Shown: one piece after another, positions 44,101 through 57,266 of the stretch
Position numbering within the stretch: the stretch's first letter is position 1
Layout of the letters: each line of letters starts with the position of its first letter
Source of the DNA: Spongilla lacustris
Lineage: Eukaryota; Porifera; Demospongiae; Spongillida; Spongillidae
NCBI GenBank assembly: GCA_949361645.1
Contig: OX442428.1
Coordinates: 815,384-879,383, forward strand
Reading direction: 5' to 3'
DNA length: 64,000 nt
The notes under the pieces: model-generated
What the model saw: the letters and a program-made list of their open reading frames with translations, nothing else
Database searches by the model: none
Told to the model about the DNA's origin: nothing
Made by a program: the position numbers and the translations under genes

Positions 44101-47100
44101 CCCCAGACCACTGTGCCAAATAGTGCTACCTCTCCTCCCCAGGCCACCGTGCATCAGACTCCAACAACAACAACAACTGTTCCTCCTCCCCAGACCACTG
44201 TGCCAAATAGTGCTACCTCTCCTCCCCAGGCCACCGTGCATCAGACTCCAACAACAACAACTGTTCCTCCTCCCCAGACCACTGTGCCAAATAGTGCTAC
44301 CTCTCCTCCCCAGGCCACCGTGCATCAGACCCCAACAACAACAACTGTTCCTCCTCCCCAGACCACTGTGCCAAATAGTGCTACCCCTCCTCCCCAGGCC
44401 ACCGTGCATCAGACCCCAACAACAACAACTGTTCCTCCTCCCCAGACCACTGTGCCAAATAGTGCTACCTCTCCTCCCCAAACTACCCAACAGACTGTGC
44501 CTCCATTGACCACAGTTTCTCCTCCCCAGACTGTTACTTCTGGTAAGTTTTGTGTGAGCAGGTCAATGACAATCCTGTGTTATGTATGTATCTGTGTGTA
44601 TGTGTATGTGTGTGTGTATGTGTGTGTGTATGTGTGTGTGTGTGGTGTCAGAGCTGTAGCTGCACCATATAAGTGCTTTGACTATAAGCCAGGGAAGGGG
44701 GCCGGGGGGGGGGGGGGGGGGGGAAGGGGGCGGGGGGAGGGGGGTCCAGATTACGTTTTCATTTTGTGCACTGGCTGTAGTACATCCAATAATTTTTGTC
44801 CTTACTTTATCCGATACCGTTAAGTAACCGGTAAGGCACTTTTCTTATTCACTACCTCTTCAGTAAGAGATAATCTCCTACTAATATTATTGGTAACAGT
44901 ACATGTATAGCCTTCTTATTGATCATTGTGATTCCCAAGCAATAATTATTCACGACAACTATACATGATGTGGTCAAAATTAACTGTATTAGTGTTATGA
45001 ATAATTACTTGGAGGGAATTTTCACACACTACATGTTTGAATACAAGTTGTTTCTAGCACAGTGACATCAGAGCAAGGAACTGTGCATTTGATTAGCAGC
45101 TGCAGACTGGACACATAACGGATATAAATTGCAATTACAGAGAGGTCTCATGACACTTGACAATTATGGTTTTTAGCTTTTAAAATAAAGCTACAAACAA
45201 TGAAAATAAACACCACAGAAAGGCTTCGTCATAAAAAAGGCTAAGGTCTCAAGTGGCAATTGCAGCTTCCTTGCCAAAACACCGGGTATTCCGGCCAGAT
45301 GAGATTATCGGCCGTTGAACTAGGAAAGGACAGCCAGAGTACAAGGTTAAATGGACTGCCACACACAACACTTAATTGGGAACCCATCATTAACCTTGCA
45401 GGCTATGGAGGAATGCATGCAATTACAGCAAAGGAACTAATAAGGAAGGTAGCAATGTCGTTAAATTGGTCACCACCGTACAACCTACTGGGTGGACAAC
45501 AGTACGTTTTAACATGGAGTGACTTGTAGCATAGGTATATAGTGACTATCTATGCTCATAGCCTTTGGACACGCCCTCTTCCTTAGCAGTAATCAGTAAT
45601 AAAGCTTACCAGTAAGCTTTTTATCGATAGGCGTAGAGGAATTTCAGTAATTATTCAATAAGAGGTGTTTACTTACTGATAATTACTGATAAGCCCAAAA
45701 CCTTACCAGTAGTTGACCCTAAGGGGGACATTTATAGCAAAGGGGGACCATCTATAGCAGAGGGGGACCATCTATAGTAGAGGGAGACCATCTATAGTAG
45801 AGGGGGACCATCTATAGCAGAGGGGGACCATCTATAGCAGAAGGGGACCATCTATAGCAGAGGGGGACCATCTATAGCAGAGGGGGACCATCTATAGCAG
45901 AGGGGGACCATCTATAGCAGAGGGGGACCATCTATAGTAGGGGGGGGCCATCTATAGTAGGGGGGGACCATCTATAGCATCTATAGCAGAGAGGGACCAT
46001 CTATAGCAGAGGGGGGCCATCTATAGCAGAGGGGGGACCATCTATAGTAGGGGGGGGCCATCTATAGTAGAGAGGGACCATTTATATTAGGATATTATCT
46101 GCATTGAAAATTCATCACAGCGAAGGCATCATAAGGTTTAATTAGCCATACATTTAAATGCACACTGTTAGAACATGATATAAGCCCTGAGGTTCTATGA
46201 GAAAGATATAATTTATCATTTTAGCAATACATCTAATTTTCAATTCTCTGGTCTTGGCAACTTCTGCTTTCAAAAGGATAACTTCCACTATGTACCTGGT
46301 ATGTCTTTTATGCTGGCATGTTCAGCATCTAGGCATGTACAGACATAGAAGGGCTTTATTACCACCTCTTTTAAGCTCAGGTGGGTTGTGTGATATTATG
46401 ATAATGCATCAACCATCCCCTAACTCATGTCTGCTCATAGGAACTCCACAATGCTGTATTGACATGCAGCTGCAATCTGAAGTGGATGGCAAAGTCATCG
46501 AAAGTGTAGTGTCGAATATGATACAGAAAGGGTACAAGGTGGTCTCCATTGCTTCATACCACTCAGGCCCAAACCTTAGGGCTAACTTTGATGTGCTGTT
46601 CTCCAACAGCAGCTTGGTGGATACAGTGGTGTACATCCAGATCACAGAGGGCCAGCTTTTGACAATGATCAACGACCTGAGGAGGGATGGCTACTCCTTG
46701 TGGAGCATCAGCGAGAGAGTCAGGAACTTTGGCAATATCCCGTACTATTCAGGTGTGTTTGGGAAGAATGCAGCGACGGTTGAAACCAAAGTGCACTTGA
46801 GGGACAACATAGCCACCTTCCAGAGCAGGCTGGTGGACATGCAGGCCAAAGGGTACCAGCTGGTGGCACAGTCGGTGGAAAAGATAGGCCAAGTGTTGGA
46901 GGCGTGCTCTATATACAGGAGGGACAGCAACAGTACAAACACCAAGCCCCTGGCCTGGCAAAGTATCTTCAATGTCTCCTATAGCATTTTTGTGACTATG
47001 AACATGACCTCTAACCTAGTCCCCATCCACGTTGACACCTACTACCTCAATTATGATGGCAAAGCATTTTTCTCTGCAGTGTTGTTGGAGCGCACACCTG

Positions 47101-47252
47101 GCAACCAAGCCCAGTGGTTCCAATGGGGACTAAGCTCCAATAGCATTATGAACCTGGTTAATGCCCAGAGGCCAACTTGGGTACCCATATTTTCCCTTGG
47201 GTACATCTACGCCGCAGATACCGCTCACTACCTGCAGTGGCAGAGGAAGTGA
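41145..47252 (+). CDS. Subtilase array copy C: S8, CUB and two BTRD1-like modules
   Basis: Exons: 41145-41420, 41477-42419, 42475-42702, 42773-42922, 43071-43967, 44024-44542 and 46441-47252. All phases agree, giving 1,274 residues. Order: signal peptide, I9-type propeptide (~20-92), S8 catalytic domain (~93-406, Asp/His/Asn/Ser present), CUB (~407-532), a first repeat module (~533-830), a Thr/Pro linker with four 18-19-residue repeats containing QTTVPNSAT, and a second repeat module ending DTAHYLQWQRK. Each module has about four ~54-residue repeats built around GY-[KSQ]-[VL]-x-S followed by an aromatic strand, as in BTRD1 (PF17660). The second module is nearly identical to that of copy A, while the first matches copy D. 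The signal-peptide start differs from A and B. It is the fullest intact member of the array. The function of the modules is unknown; adhesion or glycan binding is a guess. Confidence 0.87.
44543..46440. other. Large intron of copy C
   Basis: It holds a GT-rich run (44583-44642), a poly-G tract (44705-44723), an unassigned 89-codon frame at 45260-45529 and a 20-bp minisatellite. It is the only intron of copy C longer than 200 bp, so it probably grew by insertion. Confidence 0.6.
45724..46085. repeat. 20-bp minisatellite, about 18 copies
   Basis: The unit AGGGGGACCATCTATAGCAG, with TAG and GGG variants, lies in the copy C intron. Confidence 0.95.
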
Positions 47253-48593
47253 TACTAACTTTAGCACTGATCAATTTATTGTGCAGTTGTGTATGTTTGA
47301 TTGGTCAGTGATGACCTCCACACTCATACATGTACAAGGTACATGTATGCATGTATAAGGAAACAAGGGATTATGGCAATTCAGAATGAAATTATAAATG
47401 TCTAGATACTCCTCACAGTAGTTTGCGTAGGTTACAATTAGAACAATACCGTAAACTGTTTTGGAACCATAATCCACACGTAATTATCAATGCTACTTTT
47501 TGAGCGAGCCATATCCATACTTCATATAGGTCAGATACGTGCAAAAACATGGTTCTTTGATCTTGACGTTCATCGTAGGTAAGTACATCCCATATGCGCA
47601 AGCGCGTTTCCCGGCTTTAAATGCGCATCGCCGGCATAGTTTGTTATACAATCCGGTCACAGTAGTTGAATCGATCAGCACAGCTATAGGGTCCAGCAAC
47701 GCTGCAGAGTGTGCGAAAGCCTTTTGGTGGCTACAGGAAAGAGAAAAAGGCCAACACATATAAGAGTACAGAATTTTCTGAACGTCTGAATAGCGTCTCA
47801 GTTCAGCATTGCCTTTACCAAGATCCACCCCCCTATTGTTGTGCATTTGTACAAACGGGTGATGGGCAGAGCTACAACATATTACAGCTCCACAAATGTA
47901 CATCAATGGAAGACACATGATGAAAGCTTACATGTACATATATGTGCATATAAAGTCTACCCAGATATCAGCCCAAGAGAGGTGACAAGCATACACATGC
48001 AGGCACATCCAAAAGTTCTCATCAACAATTAATAAAATAATTGCCCTCATTAAAGGGTTGTACCACCTCATCATGACCAGAAATAGATAAGGATCAAATG
48101 CTAGTTGCATAGGAGCCTTTCCCAGCAGAAAGAACACTGGAAACCATGCACATCTAACCATTCTATAACCATAGGTCCTTCATGGCTGTGCATGGAATAT
48201 GGAAATAAATTGCATATCAGAGCCACACTTTGATGTTCCCATACACATAAGCAGTCACATGTCAGTATCTTGTGTATTTATATTGGTAGGATGGATACTT
48301 GTATGCATGGGCTCCACATAACTCATAGAATCTTCATGAAGATCCTTTGGCTCTTAGTGGAAGCTTTCTGCATGCCATAACTCAGCTGGTCTTTGTACCC
48401 ATGGCCACAACCAGCACATCTAAACAGACTTGCTTGCAGATTATGAAGGCATAGTGTTATGCAGAGGTCAAGGAGGAGCTGCTTATAATTATATATGTAG
48501 TTGATTGGGGAGTACGAGTCCATCACCATAGCAATGACTAAACAGGTTGAGGAGAAGGGGAAGCTAGATTCCAATATGTCTACTATTACTATT

Positions 48594-48671
48594 GTTTTGA
48601 CTATTTCATCCTTCTGTATGCGTTTTTATATATAAAAACACATGCATACAGAAGAATGAAATAGTCAAAAC
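48594..48671. mobile_element. 78-bp hairpin element
   Basis: GTTTTGACTATTTCATCCTT at the left is mirrored by GAATGAAATAGTCAAAAC at the right, with CTTCTGTATGCG/CATGCATACAGAAG pairing inside and a short TATATA loop. Confidence 0.75.
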
Positions 48672-49335
48672 CACCAGAGCCACTGATAAGGGCTTCAACC
48701 ATCATGATGCACCCTTCGTCAGACATTTAAGGCCAAACATCAACAATACTTTAGTGGTGTATTTTTAGGGAACCTCATAAGGCTCTTCAAGTATAGACCT
48801 ATCCTGATGCATACTAGCCATCAGTTAAATAACAACACATTGTGTACATTAGTGGTTACAAGAGAAGTGCCCTATACTGCGAATGAATGCGGACAACAAA
48901 CATTTGGTCACTTCAATTGATTTATCATCTTGTCCATGTACATGTATTAATCTGAATGTATTAAAATGTGTGTGGTGTGGGTGTGGCATGCTGGGTGTGG
49001 CATGCATTAATTATAGATGGGCCTGACCAATCAAAATAACCTTCCGCCGCCTATGCTTACACCGGCGTTCTGTTGCCATTTAGAAGCCATACAAGAAATG
49101 TACCACTATTGTGCTATTTATTGTCCAAATCACATGGTGCAGTGCCGGATGTTTCCACGATGTGGTATGGCTCGCGAAAAGCGACCAACTTTTGACGGAC
49201 ATCTCCACTTTGAAGCGCTTATTCTCCCCGAAGGACAAATTCTATGGCCAAACTAAATCCAAAGGAGGCAGAAGGTACTTACAGCGTATCGTATGGAACT
49301 ATTGCCACATTTTTTCTTGGCCGCGGACCCGCGGT

Positions 49336-49365
49336 GCAGAGGCGGCAGCAAGAGGGTATGGCTAT

Positions 49366-49402
<37 letters not shown>

Positions 49403-49450
49403 CTGTAAGCTCCCCCATCGGGGTCTGGGGCGGAGCCCCAGAAGCTTTGC
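49336..49450. mobile_element. Fragment of the GGGGTCTGGGGCGGAGCCCC repeat
   Basis: It shares CTGTAAGCTCCCCCAT and GGGGTCTGGGGCGGAGCCCC with copies at about 6220-6265 and 6760-6805. A poly-G tract of about 40 bases precedes it. Confidence 0.65.
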
Positions 49451-49892
49451 AATTCGTGCAACTTTTGTGTTCAAAAGCCATATGAAATTTGATCACTTTC
49501 ATGATCCCCTTCCATACCTATTACTTTCATGAAAAGTAAGACTTAGGCTTGAATCATTTATGAAAAGAATGCAATTATGTGTCAATCGGTTGACAGAAAT
49601 GTTCCAAAATTAGCTTCTCTGCGATTGGAACCTTTTATAAATTCATTCCCTATTTCAATCAAACTGAGCTGATCTGTAAGATGGTTGTAAATATGCAGAA
49701 ACAAAAATGCTCGTAGTTAGTGAGGATTGGCGGCAGGTAAGCTCTCTGATGCTGTAATTTCGGTCAGTATACTATAGCTGAGCCTGAACAGAATTCGCTC
49801 ATCGCAGCCATTTAACATGGCAGCTGCAAACAGATTGTGGGGGTATAAATAATGTATGTCACGCGGTCCGAGCTAGCACGTAGCACAATAGC

Positions 49893-49981
49893 CTCGTCCC
49901 CAGGCCCTGTTTTATTAATGTTACGGGGTGAAAAACTGTTTTTCACCCCGTAACTTTAATAAAACAGGGCCTGGGGACGAG
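49893..49981. mobile_element. 89-bp near-perfect hairpin, CTCGTCCCCAGGCCCTG family
   Basis: The arms CTCGTCCCCAGGCCCTGTTT and reverse pair over about 42 bp with one or two mismatches around a 3-base loop. It is the same family as 38154-38216. Confidence 0.85.
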
Positions 49982-50630
49982 ACAAGTAGCACAATTGCTT
50001 TTCAATATCAACCAAAGCTATATATTATAGTTCCTGTTCAATCGCAAAAATGTATGCACTTACATGCATGTATATACACGTATAATAATACCCGGGACCC
50101 TAGAGCGGCTATTGTACATATACATACTTAAGCCGGTGTCGTAGTGCACAATGTCCCCCCTCATAACATTTTATTTCATCTATGACAAGGCTGGGAAACT
50201 TTTACGGCAGTACACGGGATCGCGTTGACGCCATTACTCAGTAGCTCCTAACCGTCGCCAAAGCTGCATGTCGTTCCGTCGCTTGAAATGCTCATTGTAA
50301 CCAATACTGACACACATACACGAACACTGAGAATTTTAGTCCTTTAACGAATACACAGCTCTTATCCTTTCCGTGTCGTCAAAGCACTCATTGAAACCAA
50401 TATTCACACACATATATACACGAACATTCATTATTAAAATTCCTTAAGCAGTTAAGGAGTGATGATTGATATACTTCATGGCTGATATCTCATCAGTATG
50501 AGGGATTGAAATATATTGAGATCAACTAGGATCATAGCCTGAAAAGTAATGTCACATAAACACAGCTCGCTCATCTGTTGCGTGATAGTACAACCGATCA
50601 GTCGGGTATACCCAGACTAAAACCCATCCT

Positions 50631-50822
50631 ATAAATAGCGTAAAAACCATGCATCCTGCGTCCAGGGTGGGAATAGTGTAAAAACCTTACTTGGAGGGGT
50701 TTTGTCGAATGTAGACGTATGAATTGAATTATTGCTTCAACATTCGACAGAACTAGGGTAGAAGCACATGTATTCCCATCCTGGACGCACAATCCGGGCA
50801 GGATGGTTTTTACGCTATATAA
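50631..50822. mobile_element. Foldback element
   Basis: ATAAATAGCGTAAAAACCAT at the left is mirrored by ATGGTTTTTACGCTATATAA at the right. GCGTCCAGGGTGGGAATA pairs with its partner near 50773, and GTCGAATGTAGA with TCAACATTCGAC. Confidence 0.75.
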
Positions 50823-52408
50823 GGACGGGTCTTTGTTAAAAACCAGCCTGTTGGACGTTTATAACTACCTTTGTTATCCTATAGGTAGGACATTGCGCCC
50901 TAGTGTGGAGTGTCCAGGGGGGGGGGGGGACATTTTACCCTGGGGGGGGGACAGTTTGCCCTAGTGCAGAATGTCCGGGGGGACATTGTGCCCTAGTGCA
51001 GAATGTCCGGGGGGACATTCTGCACGGGGGGACAATCCGCCCTCCCACACCGGCTGTTACGACATGGCAATCGTTATAAAAAAATTAAAAAAAGATTCAC
51101 AGAAAAGTGTAGCGGCCATGGCCACTACAGCCGCTATACAGTTCCTATACGCGCCACTGCGGTGGTACCTAGATATACGTCTAAAGTTGAGTGTGCATGC
51201 ATATGGCATATACTTGCGGCGGATTTGTACAGGGATATTAAATACATGGATTGGAAACGGTTCCGTAATCTACGTGTACCGGAAAACCATCCGTGATGCG
51301 CCTACATGGATTCTGAATTGGTGAGTTTGCTGTTGACTCGGACGAATGTGACATGGATGCTGATCCCAGTGGACGGGTTTCAGGGGTGTAGTTCAAAGTT
51401 GTCAGATCTGTTGTACGGAAAGTTGTTCAGGAGATTTCGTGACTCGAAGCTTAAGCGATCCGGACGCTTTAACAGGCTTATACATTGCTTTCAAAAGTAA
51501 AGCTTGACTGATCCCATTAGTAAAACCTGCCTCTTAATTAGAAAGAAACCAACTTACTAAGTGTAGCTTTTCGTTTCTGCGATTTCGCGACTCTAAGAAT
51601 AGCCCTCAAGCGCAACACGGATGGAAATTAGGAATACCGTAATTCAGCCGTATATCAGCCTCGTTTCCAATCCATGTATTTAATATCCCTGATTTGTACA
51701 ATTAAAGGTTTTACGCGTGAGGTGGCTTAACTTTCACATCAAGTTCTATGCTGCATTGAGCATTATGATACAAGACATGGTAGGTCCTCTGCAAGATATT
51801 AAAACCTGGCGTGGTTGGACTCAGCTCCTTGCTCTCCGGAGAAAGCCAAACCCTGCACGGGTACGCCTTGCCCATGGGGTGGTATCTTCAGTGGTACTAG
51901 TATTGAGATGCCTGGGAATGATGCCCTAAGGATAGTGATGTTCCATGCTAGCGCTCTGTTGATAGACTTCAAATGGTGATATGTGTACCTAGGTATAGTG
52001 ATGCATGTGTGTATGTATTGTGTTACGCTAATATTATGTCAGTGGAGTGGCATGCACAACAGATGACCAAATATGGTGAAGAGTTTGCTCATGCCTACAT
52101 AGGGAGTACTAACACTTGTGCATACAGCATCATTTTCTAACCGGCCGAAGTATCCGGACTAGTTGTGGCACTTCCATTCGTTCAAAGTTATATCACCCAC
52201 ATCATTACTATATTCTTGTATTATTATTATTATTATTTAAGTGCTTAATATTTGGACGGCTGGTACCATATGGAAGACGGAGACCTAATGCAGAAGGGGA
52301 CGGCATCTGGGATCGGAACAACTTTGTCTGTTAGATCTGATTGCCGCGACCGCGTGCGTGATGAAGGCAAATGACGTCACGATTGCTCGCGCCCGCAAAG
52401 CTCCAACA

Positions 52409-55400
52409 ATGCTGAGGGTGTGCGTAGTAGTTTGTTGTCTGTTGGTCTCAGCGGCATGTGCAGCAAGCCGTCGACCCGTCATCCGCGCGGCTCCGAGTGC
52501 AATCAAGACGGGGAACCACGTGGTCGTACTAAGAAGGAACATCACGGCGGAGAAACTGCACCACTTTTTGGCAAGGGCGGCGAAACTTTCAGACGACGCG
52601 AAGGTCCACAGATATGTCGAGACAGTGGCAAAGGCGTTCACGATAAAGCTCTCTCCGTATAGTCTTGAAGTGGTTAGTTTATACTTACAACTGCACCATA
52701 CCCTATAAGTATATAATATACGACCTATAATATATCGTACACATAACATATATAGTTGCGTCGCTGGCCCGAAGTGGACTACATCGAAGAAGAACACATG
52801 GCATCCGGTACCCAGAGCACCAAAATACCTTGGTATCTGGATCGCATCGACCAGAGATCCCGCACCCTCGACTATTTCTACCAGCCCATAGCAACCGGCG
52901 CAGGAGTGGACGTCTACATTGTAGACTGCGGAATAAATTACTATCACGAGGAGTTCGAGAACAGAGCGATATATGCGGGGTACGATGCCGTGGATGTTTA
53001 CCAGGGACTGAGCGGTACTGTCAAAGCACGGAAAGGTCTGGACTGCTTTGGACACGGCACACACGTCGCCAGCTTGTGTGGCGGGAAAACCTACGGCTCT
53101 GCAAAAGCTGTCCGCCTATTGAGCCTTCGCGCGCTGGACTGCACTAATTCCGCTCCATGGAGTGTTGCCTTGGACGCCCTCGACTACATAGCTCGTGTCG
53201 CTCCTCAGAGTGCAAGGCGTGCTATAGTATCCATGTCGCTGGGGGGAGACTACTTTCAGGCCATGAACGATGCCGTGCAACACCTGTACTCTCTGGGTAT
53301 CCCGGTCATAGTGGCAGCGTCCAACGGAGGGCTAGACGCCTGCTCTCAAAGCCCCGCCAGTTCTCAGTACGCCATCACGGTAGGAGGCACTCGAAACGGT
53401 GATGGTCTATACGTGGATACTTCTTTCGGCTCGTGCGTGACCTTACTTTCTCCGGGACAGAACATTCTGGGAGCTGACTACATGTGCAATAATTGTTCAA
53501 AGTATCTCAGCGGAACGAGCATGGCTACGCCGATCGTGTCCGGAGTAGCGGCGATGCTTCTGCAGCGAGAGCCATCACTAACTCCTGCGGATCTGAAGGC
53601 AAAGTTAGTCTCAACTGCCACCGTAGGAGCAATCGATTTTTCGGACATGCCCGCACAGTATAAAGATATTACTCCCAACAAGTTAGTGTACATTCCAGGT
53701 ACGCGGTATTTACTGTGCATATCACAGGATCAATGAGATGCTTTTAACCCATGCAGGGTCTTGTGGCGGTATCTACAATGCCCTGGGCAAAGGACAAATC
53801 TCATCTCCAAACTATCCTGATCCCTATCCTGGGAAGATCTCCTGTGTTTGGACCATCATGGGATTAGCCAAAGTTCAGGTCCAGCTCAATGTGACCTTTG
53901 TGAACCTGGAAGCTCCATCTGACACTCTGAAGGTTTGCAGCCAGCCTTCCTGCAGTGGTAGCAGTCTCCTTGCCACACTGACTGGTAACCCCTATATAGC
54001 TTGTACCTCTAGTTGACCCCACTGTACCTGCATCCTCCCTTCCATTCCACACAGGCAACCTGGGTAACACCAGCCTGTTGTATTTTGCACCAAGTACTGG
54101 TGCTTCTCTTTGGATATCACTGCAGATCAATTCAACAAACAGTGCCAATAGAAAGGGATTCAAGGCCTCTTTTATCAAGTACTATGCAGGAACAACGATT
54201 GTTGGTAAAAGTCGTGCTGTGCAGCCAGCCATCAGTACTAATAGCTCCTCCTCCTCCTCCCCTTCCTTCCCTCCCACATATGTGCAGTTCCAGATTCCAA
54301 TTTTCCTGTCATACCTCCCCAGGGTGTACTCACACCTGTTAATTCACTTGCGTGCATTGAAGTGGATGGTGCAGACATTGCATATGTGATATCAGAGATG
54401 GCAAGGAGAGGTTACAAAGTGGTCTCGCTTTCGTCCTACCGATTTGGGTACGACCTAGAAACCACCTTTGATGTGACATTCTCCAACAGCAGTCTGGTGG
54501 ACACTGTCCCTTACATTCAGCTCACAGAGAGCCAACTCCTAGCCCAGATAGATGGACTGAGGGGTAAGGGGTACTCTGTTGTGAGCATCAGTGGCAGAGT
54601 GGCAGCTGATGGCCTGCTGTATTATACTGGGGTGTTTAGGATAAGTGCTCCTATCATGGAGACCAAAGTGTATCTGCGAGACAGCTTGGCTGCCTTTCAG
54701 GGGCGGCTGAAAGATATGCAGGGTAATGGCTACCAGTTGGTGGCTCAGTCTCTGGAGATGGTTAGCCGGGCAGTGGTGGCATGTTCTGTGTTCACACGAG
54801 ATCGCAGACTGGACTACAACATCAGCATTGACCAGAAGCCTCTCAGATGGATAAGTTTGTACAATGTCTCCTTTTACGAATTTACCAACAACATCCTGAA
54901 CAATGTACGAAGTTTCTTACCAGCCCACATTGACTCTTACTACATTGACAGTTCTGATTCTGTCTTTTCAGTTGTACTCTTAGAAAGGACAGCAGATATT
55001 GTGCAGTGGTTTCAGTGGGGATTAAATGACAGCTACACACGTGTTACCTTGAAGGAGAAAGTGAACTGGGACCCCATCATTGCCCTGGGCTATAGCTACT
55101 ACTCTGACCATCAACACTATTTACAGTGGAAGCAAAAGAGTCCACCAGAATACATCTTCTCTACGACAGCCACATCTTTCAGTGAGGGGTGCTGATGTGT
55201 GTGTTTTTGTCAATTGATGATGTTTTATTGTCCCCACCTCAGATGGTACTTACGTTCCTGTGTGTGCTATGCTATCTTCCAGCACTGGGCCCCAGACCAC
55301 TGCAAGGTCTTTTACTGTTGGGCCCCAGACCACTTTAAGTATTCATAGCACTGGGCCCCAGACCACTTTAAGTTCTCGCAGTGCTGGGCCTCAAACCATT

Positions 55401-57266
55401 GCAAGATCCCTCAACACTGGGCCCCAGACCACTGCACCTCCCCAGACAACTGTACGGTCTTCCAGTGCTGGGCCCCAGACCATTACGGGGCCACTCAGCA
55501 CTGTTCCACAGCCCACTACAAGGTTAATCAGCACTGGGCCCCAGACCACTGCAGAGGGTCCCCAGAGCACTCATCTGAGCACTAGAAGTCTGATTTTTCC
55601 AACTACTTTGAATATGGCAAGTACCCAGACCATGGCAGGGACTAGGAATGCTCTTCAAACAGGTCAAGGTTCCCAATCCTTGTCTGTTCGAACTACTGCA
55701 GGTTCCCAGTCCTTATCACTTCAAACCAGTGCAGGTTCCCAGTCCTTATTTCTTCAAACCAGTTCAGGTTCCCAGTCTTTATCTCTTCAAACCAGTGCAG
55801 GTTCCCAGTCCTTATTTCTTCAAACCAGTTCAGGTTCCCAGTCTTTATCTCTTCAAACCAGTGCAGGTTCCCAGTTTCAACTATCAAGCAGTCCCCAGAT
55901 CATGACATTGCTCCACTCATCAAGTGGTCAGAAACATGTCACCAGTACTTTAAACATCTCACTGCCGCTTCAGACCATACCTACACCATCCTTTCAGACC
56001 ACACCCACACCATTACTTCAGACTGCACGCACACCATCCCTTCAGACCACACCCACACTATCCAGTCATACCACACCTGCCACATACCAAACACAGCTCA
56101 AAAGTGTGTCTCAAGGTACGTTGAAGAAATGGTGGGAGTAAGGGGCTTCTTGTGTTGTTAACTTATTGTGGTATCCCCCTACAGTACAGCCACCTGGTAC
56201 TCCCTCCAATGTGGCACAGACTGCTAAGACTTTGGCTCCTTCCTTCAATGTGGTACAGAGTGCTAAGACTTTGGGTACTCCCTCCAATGTGGTACAGACT
56301 GCTAAGACTTTGGCTCCTTCCTCCAATGTGGTACAGACTGCTAAGACTTTGGCTCCTTCCTCCGATGTGGCACAGACTGCTAAGACTTTGGCTCCTTCCT
56401 CCAATGTGGCACAGACTGCTAAGACTTTGGCTCCTTCCTCCAATGTGGTACAGACTGCTAAGACTTTGGCTCCTTCCTCCAATGTGGTACAGAGTGCTAA
56501 GACTTTGGCTCCTTCCTCCAATGTGGTACAGACTGCTAAGACTTTGGCTCCTTCCTCCAATGTGGTACAGAGTGCTAAGACTTTGGCTCCTTCCTCCAAT
56601 GTGGTACAGACTGCTAAGACTTTGGCTCCTTCCTCCAATGTGGTACAGACTGCTAAGACTTTGGCTCCTTCCTCCAATGTGGTACAGACTGCTAAGACTT
56701 TGGCTCCTTCCTCCAATGTGGCACAGACTGCTAAGACTTTGGCTCCTTCCTCCAATGTGGTACAGACTGCTAAGACTTTGGCTCCTTCCTCCAATGTGGT
56801 ACAGACTGCTAAGACTTTGGCTCCTTCCTCCAATGTGGCACAGACTGCTAAGACTTTGGCTCCTTCCTCCAATGTGGTACAGACTGCTAAGACTTTGGCT
56901 CCTTCCTCCAATGTGGTACAGACTGCTAAGACTTTGGCTCCTTCCTCCAATGTGGTACAGACTGCTAAGACTTTGGCTCCTTCCTCCAATGTGGTACAGA
57001 CTGCTAAGACTTTGGCTCCTTCCTCCAATGTGGTACAGACTGCTAAGACTTTGGCTCCTTCCTCCAATGTGGTACAGACTGCTAAGACTTTGGCTCCTTC
57101 CTCCAATGTGGCACAGACTGCTAAGACTTTGGCTCCTTCCTCCAATGTGGCACAGACTGCTAAGACTTTGGCTCCTTCCTTCAATGTGGTACAGACTGCT
57201 AAGACTTTGGCTCCTTCCTTCAATGTGGTACAGCCTACCATGTCTTCAAGTTCTAACAAGATATAA
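52409..57266 (+). CDS. Subtilase array copy D: S8, CUB, BTRD1-like module, long repetitive stalk
   Basis: Exons: 52409-52672, 52756-53698, 53757-53984, 54055-54204, 54294-55181, 55243-56115 and 56185-57266. All phases agree, giving 1,475 residues. I chose the start at 52409 because it gives a good signal peptide (MLRVCVVVCCLLVSAACA); an upstream in-frame ATG at 52358 would bury it. The order is propeptide, S8 domain with a full catalytic set, CUB, one BTRD1-like module, a Ser/Thr/Pro exon with STGPQTTARS and GSQSLSLQTSA repeats, and a last exon of about 28 tandem 12-residue units (SNVVQTAKTLAP). The tail resembles a mucin-like or linear adhesive stalk. It should be secreted, as there is no membrane anchor or GPI signal at the C terminus (ends SSSSNKI). 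The S8 and CUB exons are almost identical to copy C. Confidence 0.88.
56199..57240. repeat. 36-bp coding tandem repeat, about 28 units
   Basis: Units of TCCAATGTGGTACAGACTGC plus TAAGACTTTGGCTCCT. The length is a multiple of three, so all frames stay open, including one on the minus strand. The sense frame is the plus-strand exon of copy D. Unit differences are mostly V/A and T/S changes. Confidence 0.95.

Larger units (their letters stand above)
47253..52408. other. Spacer between copies C and D, no supported gene
   Basis: Short open frames on both strands show no family similarity and no splice chain. The region holds three hairpin elements (listed separately), a poly-G repeat fragment at 49336-49450 and GGGGGACATT...CCCTAGTGCAGAATGTCC repeats at 50888-51045. 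It also holds the right end of a CAGTGGCG element at about 51105-51160. Confidence 0.55.

Noticed and set aside
45260..45529. 89-codon frame containing LNWEPIINLAGYGG, resembling the end of a repeat module
   Set aside because: The similarity to WEPIISLGY is short and not backed by flanking homology or splice sites; it may be chance.
47493..48161. Minus-strand frames of 77-141 codons
   Set aside because: No domain, signal peptide or splice chain; base composition is like the surrounding spacer.
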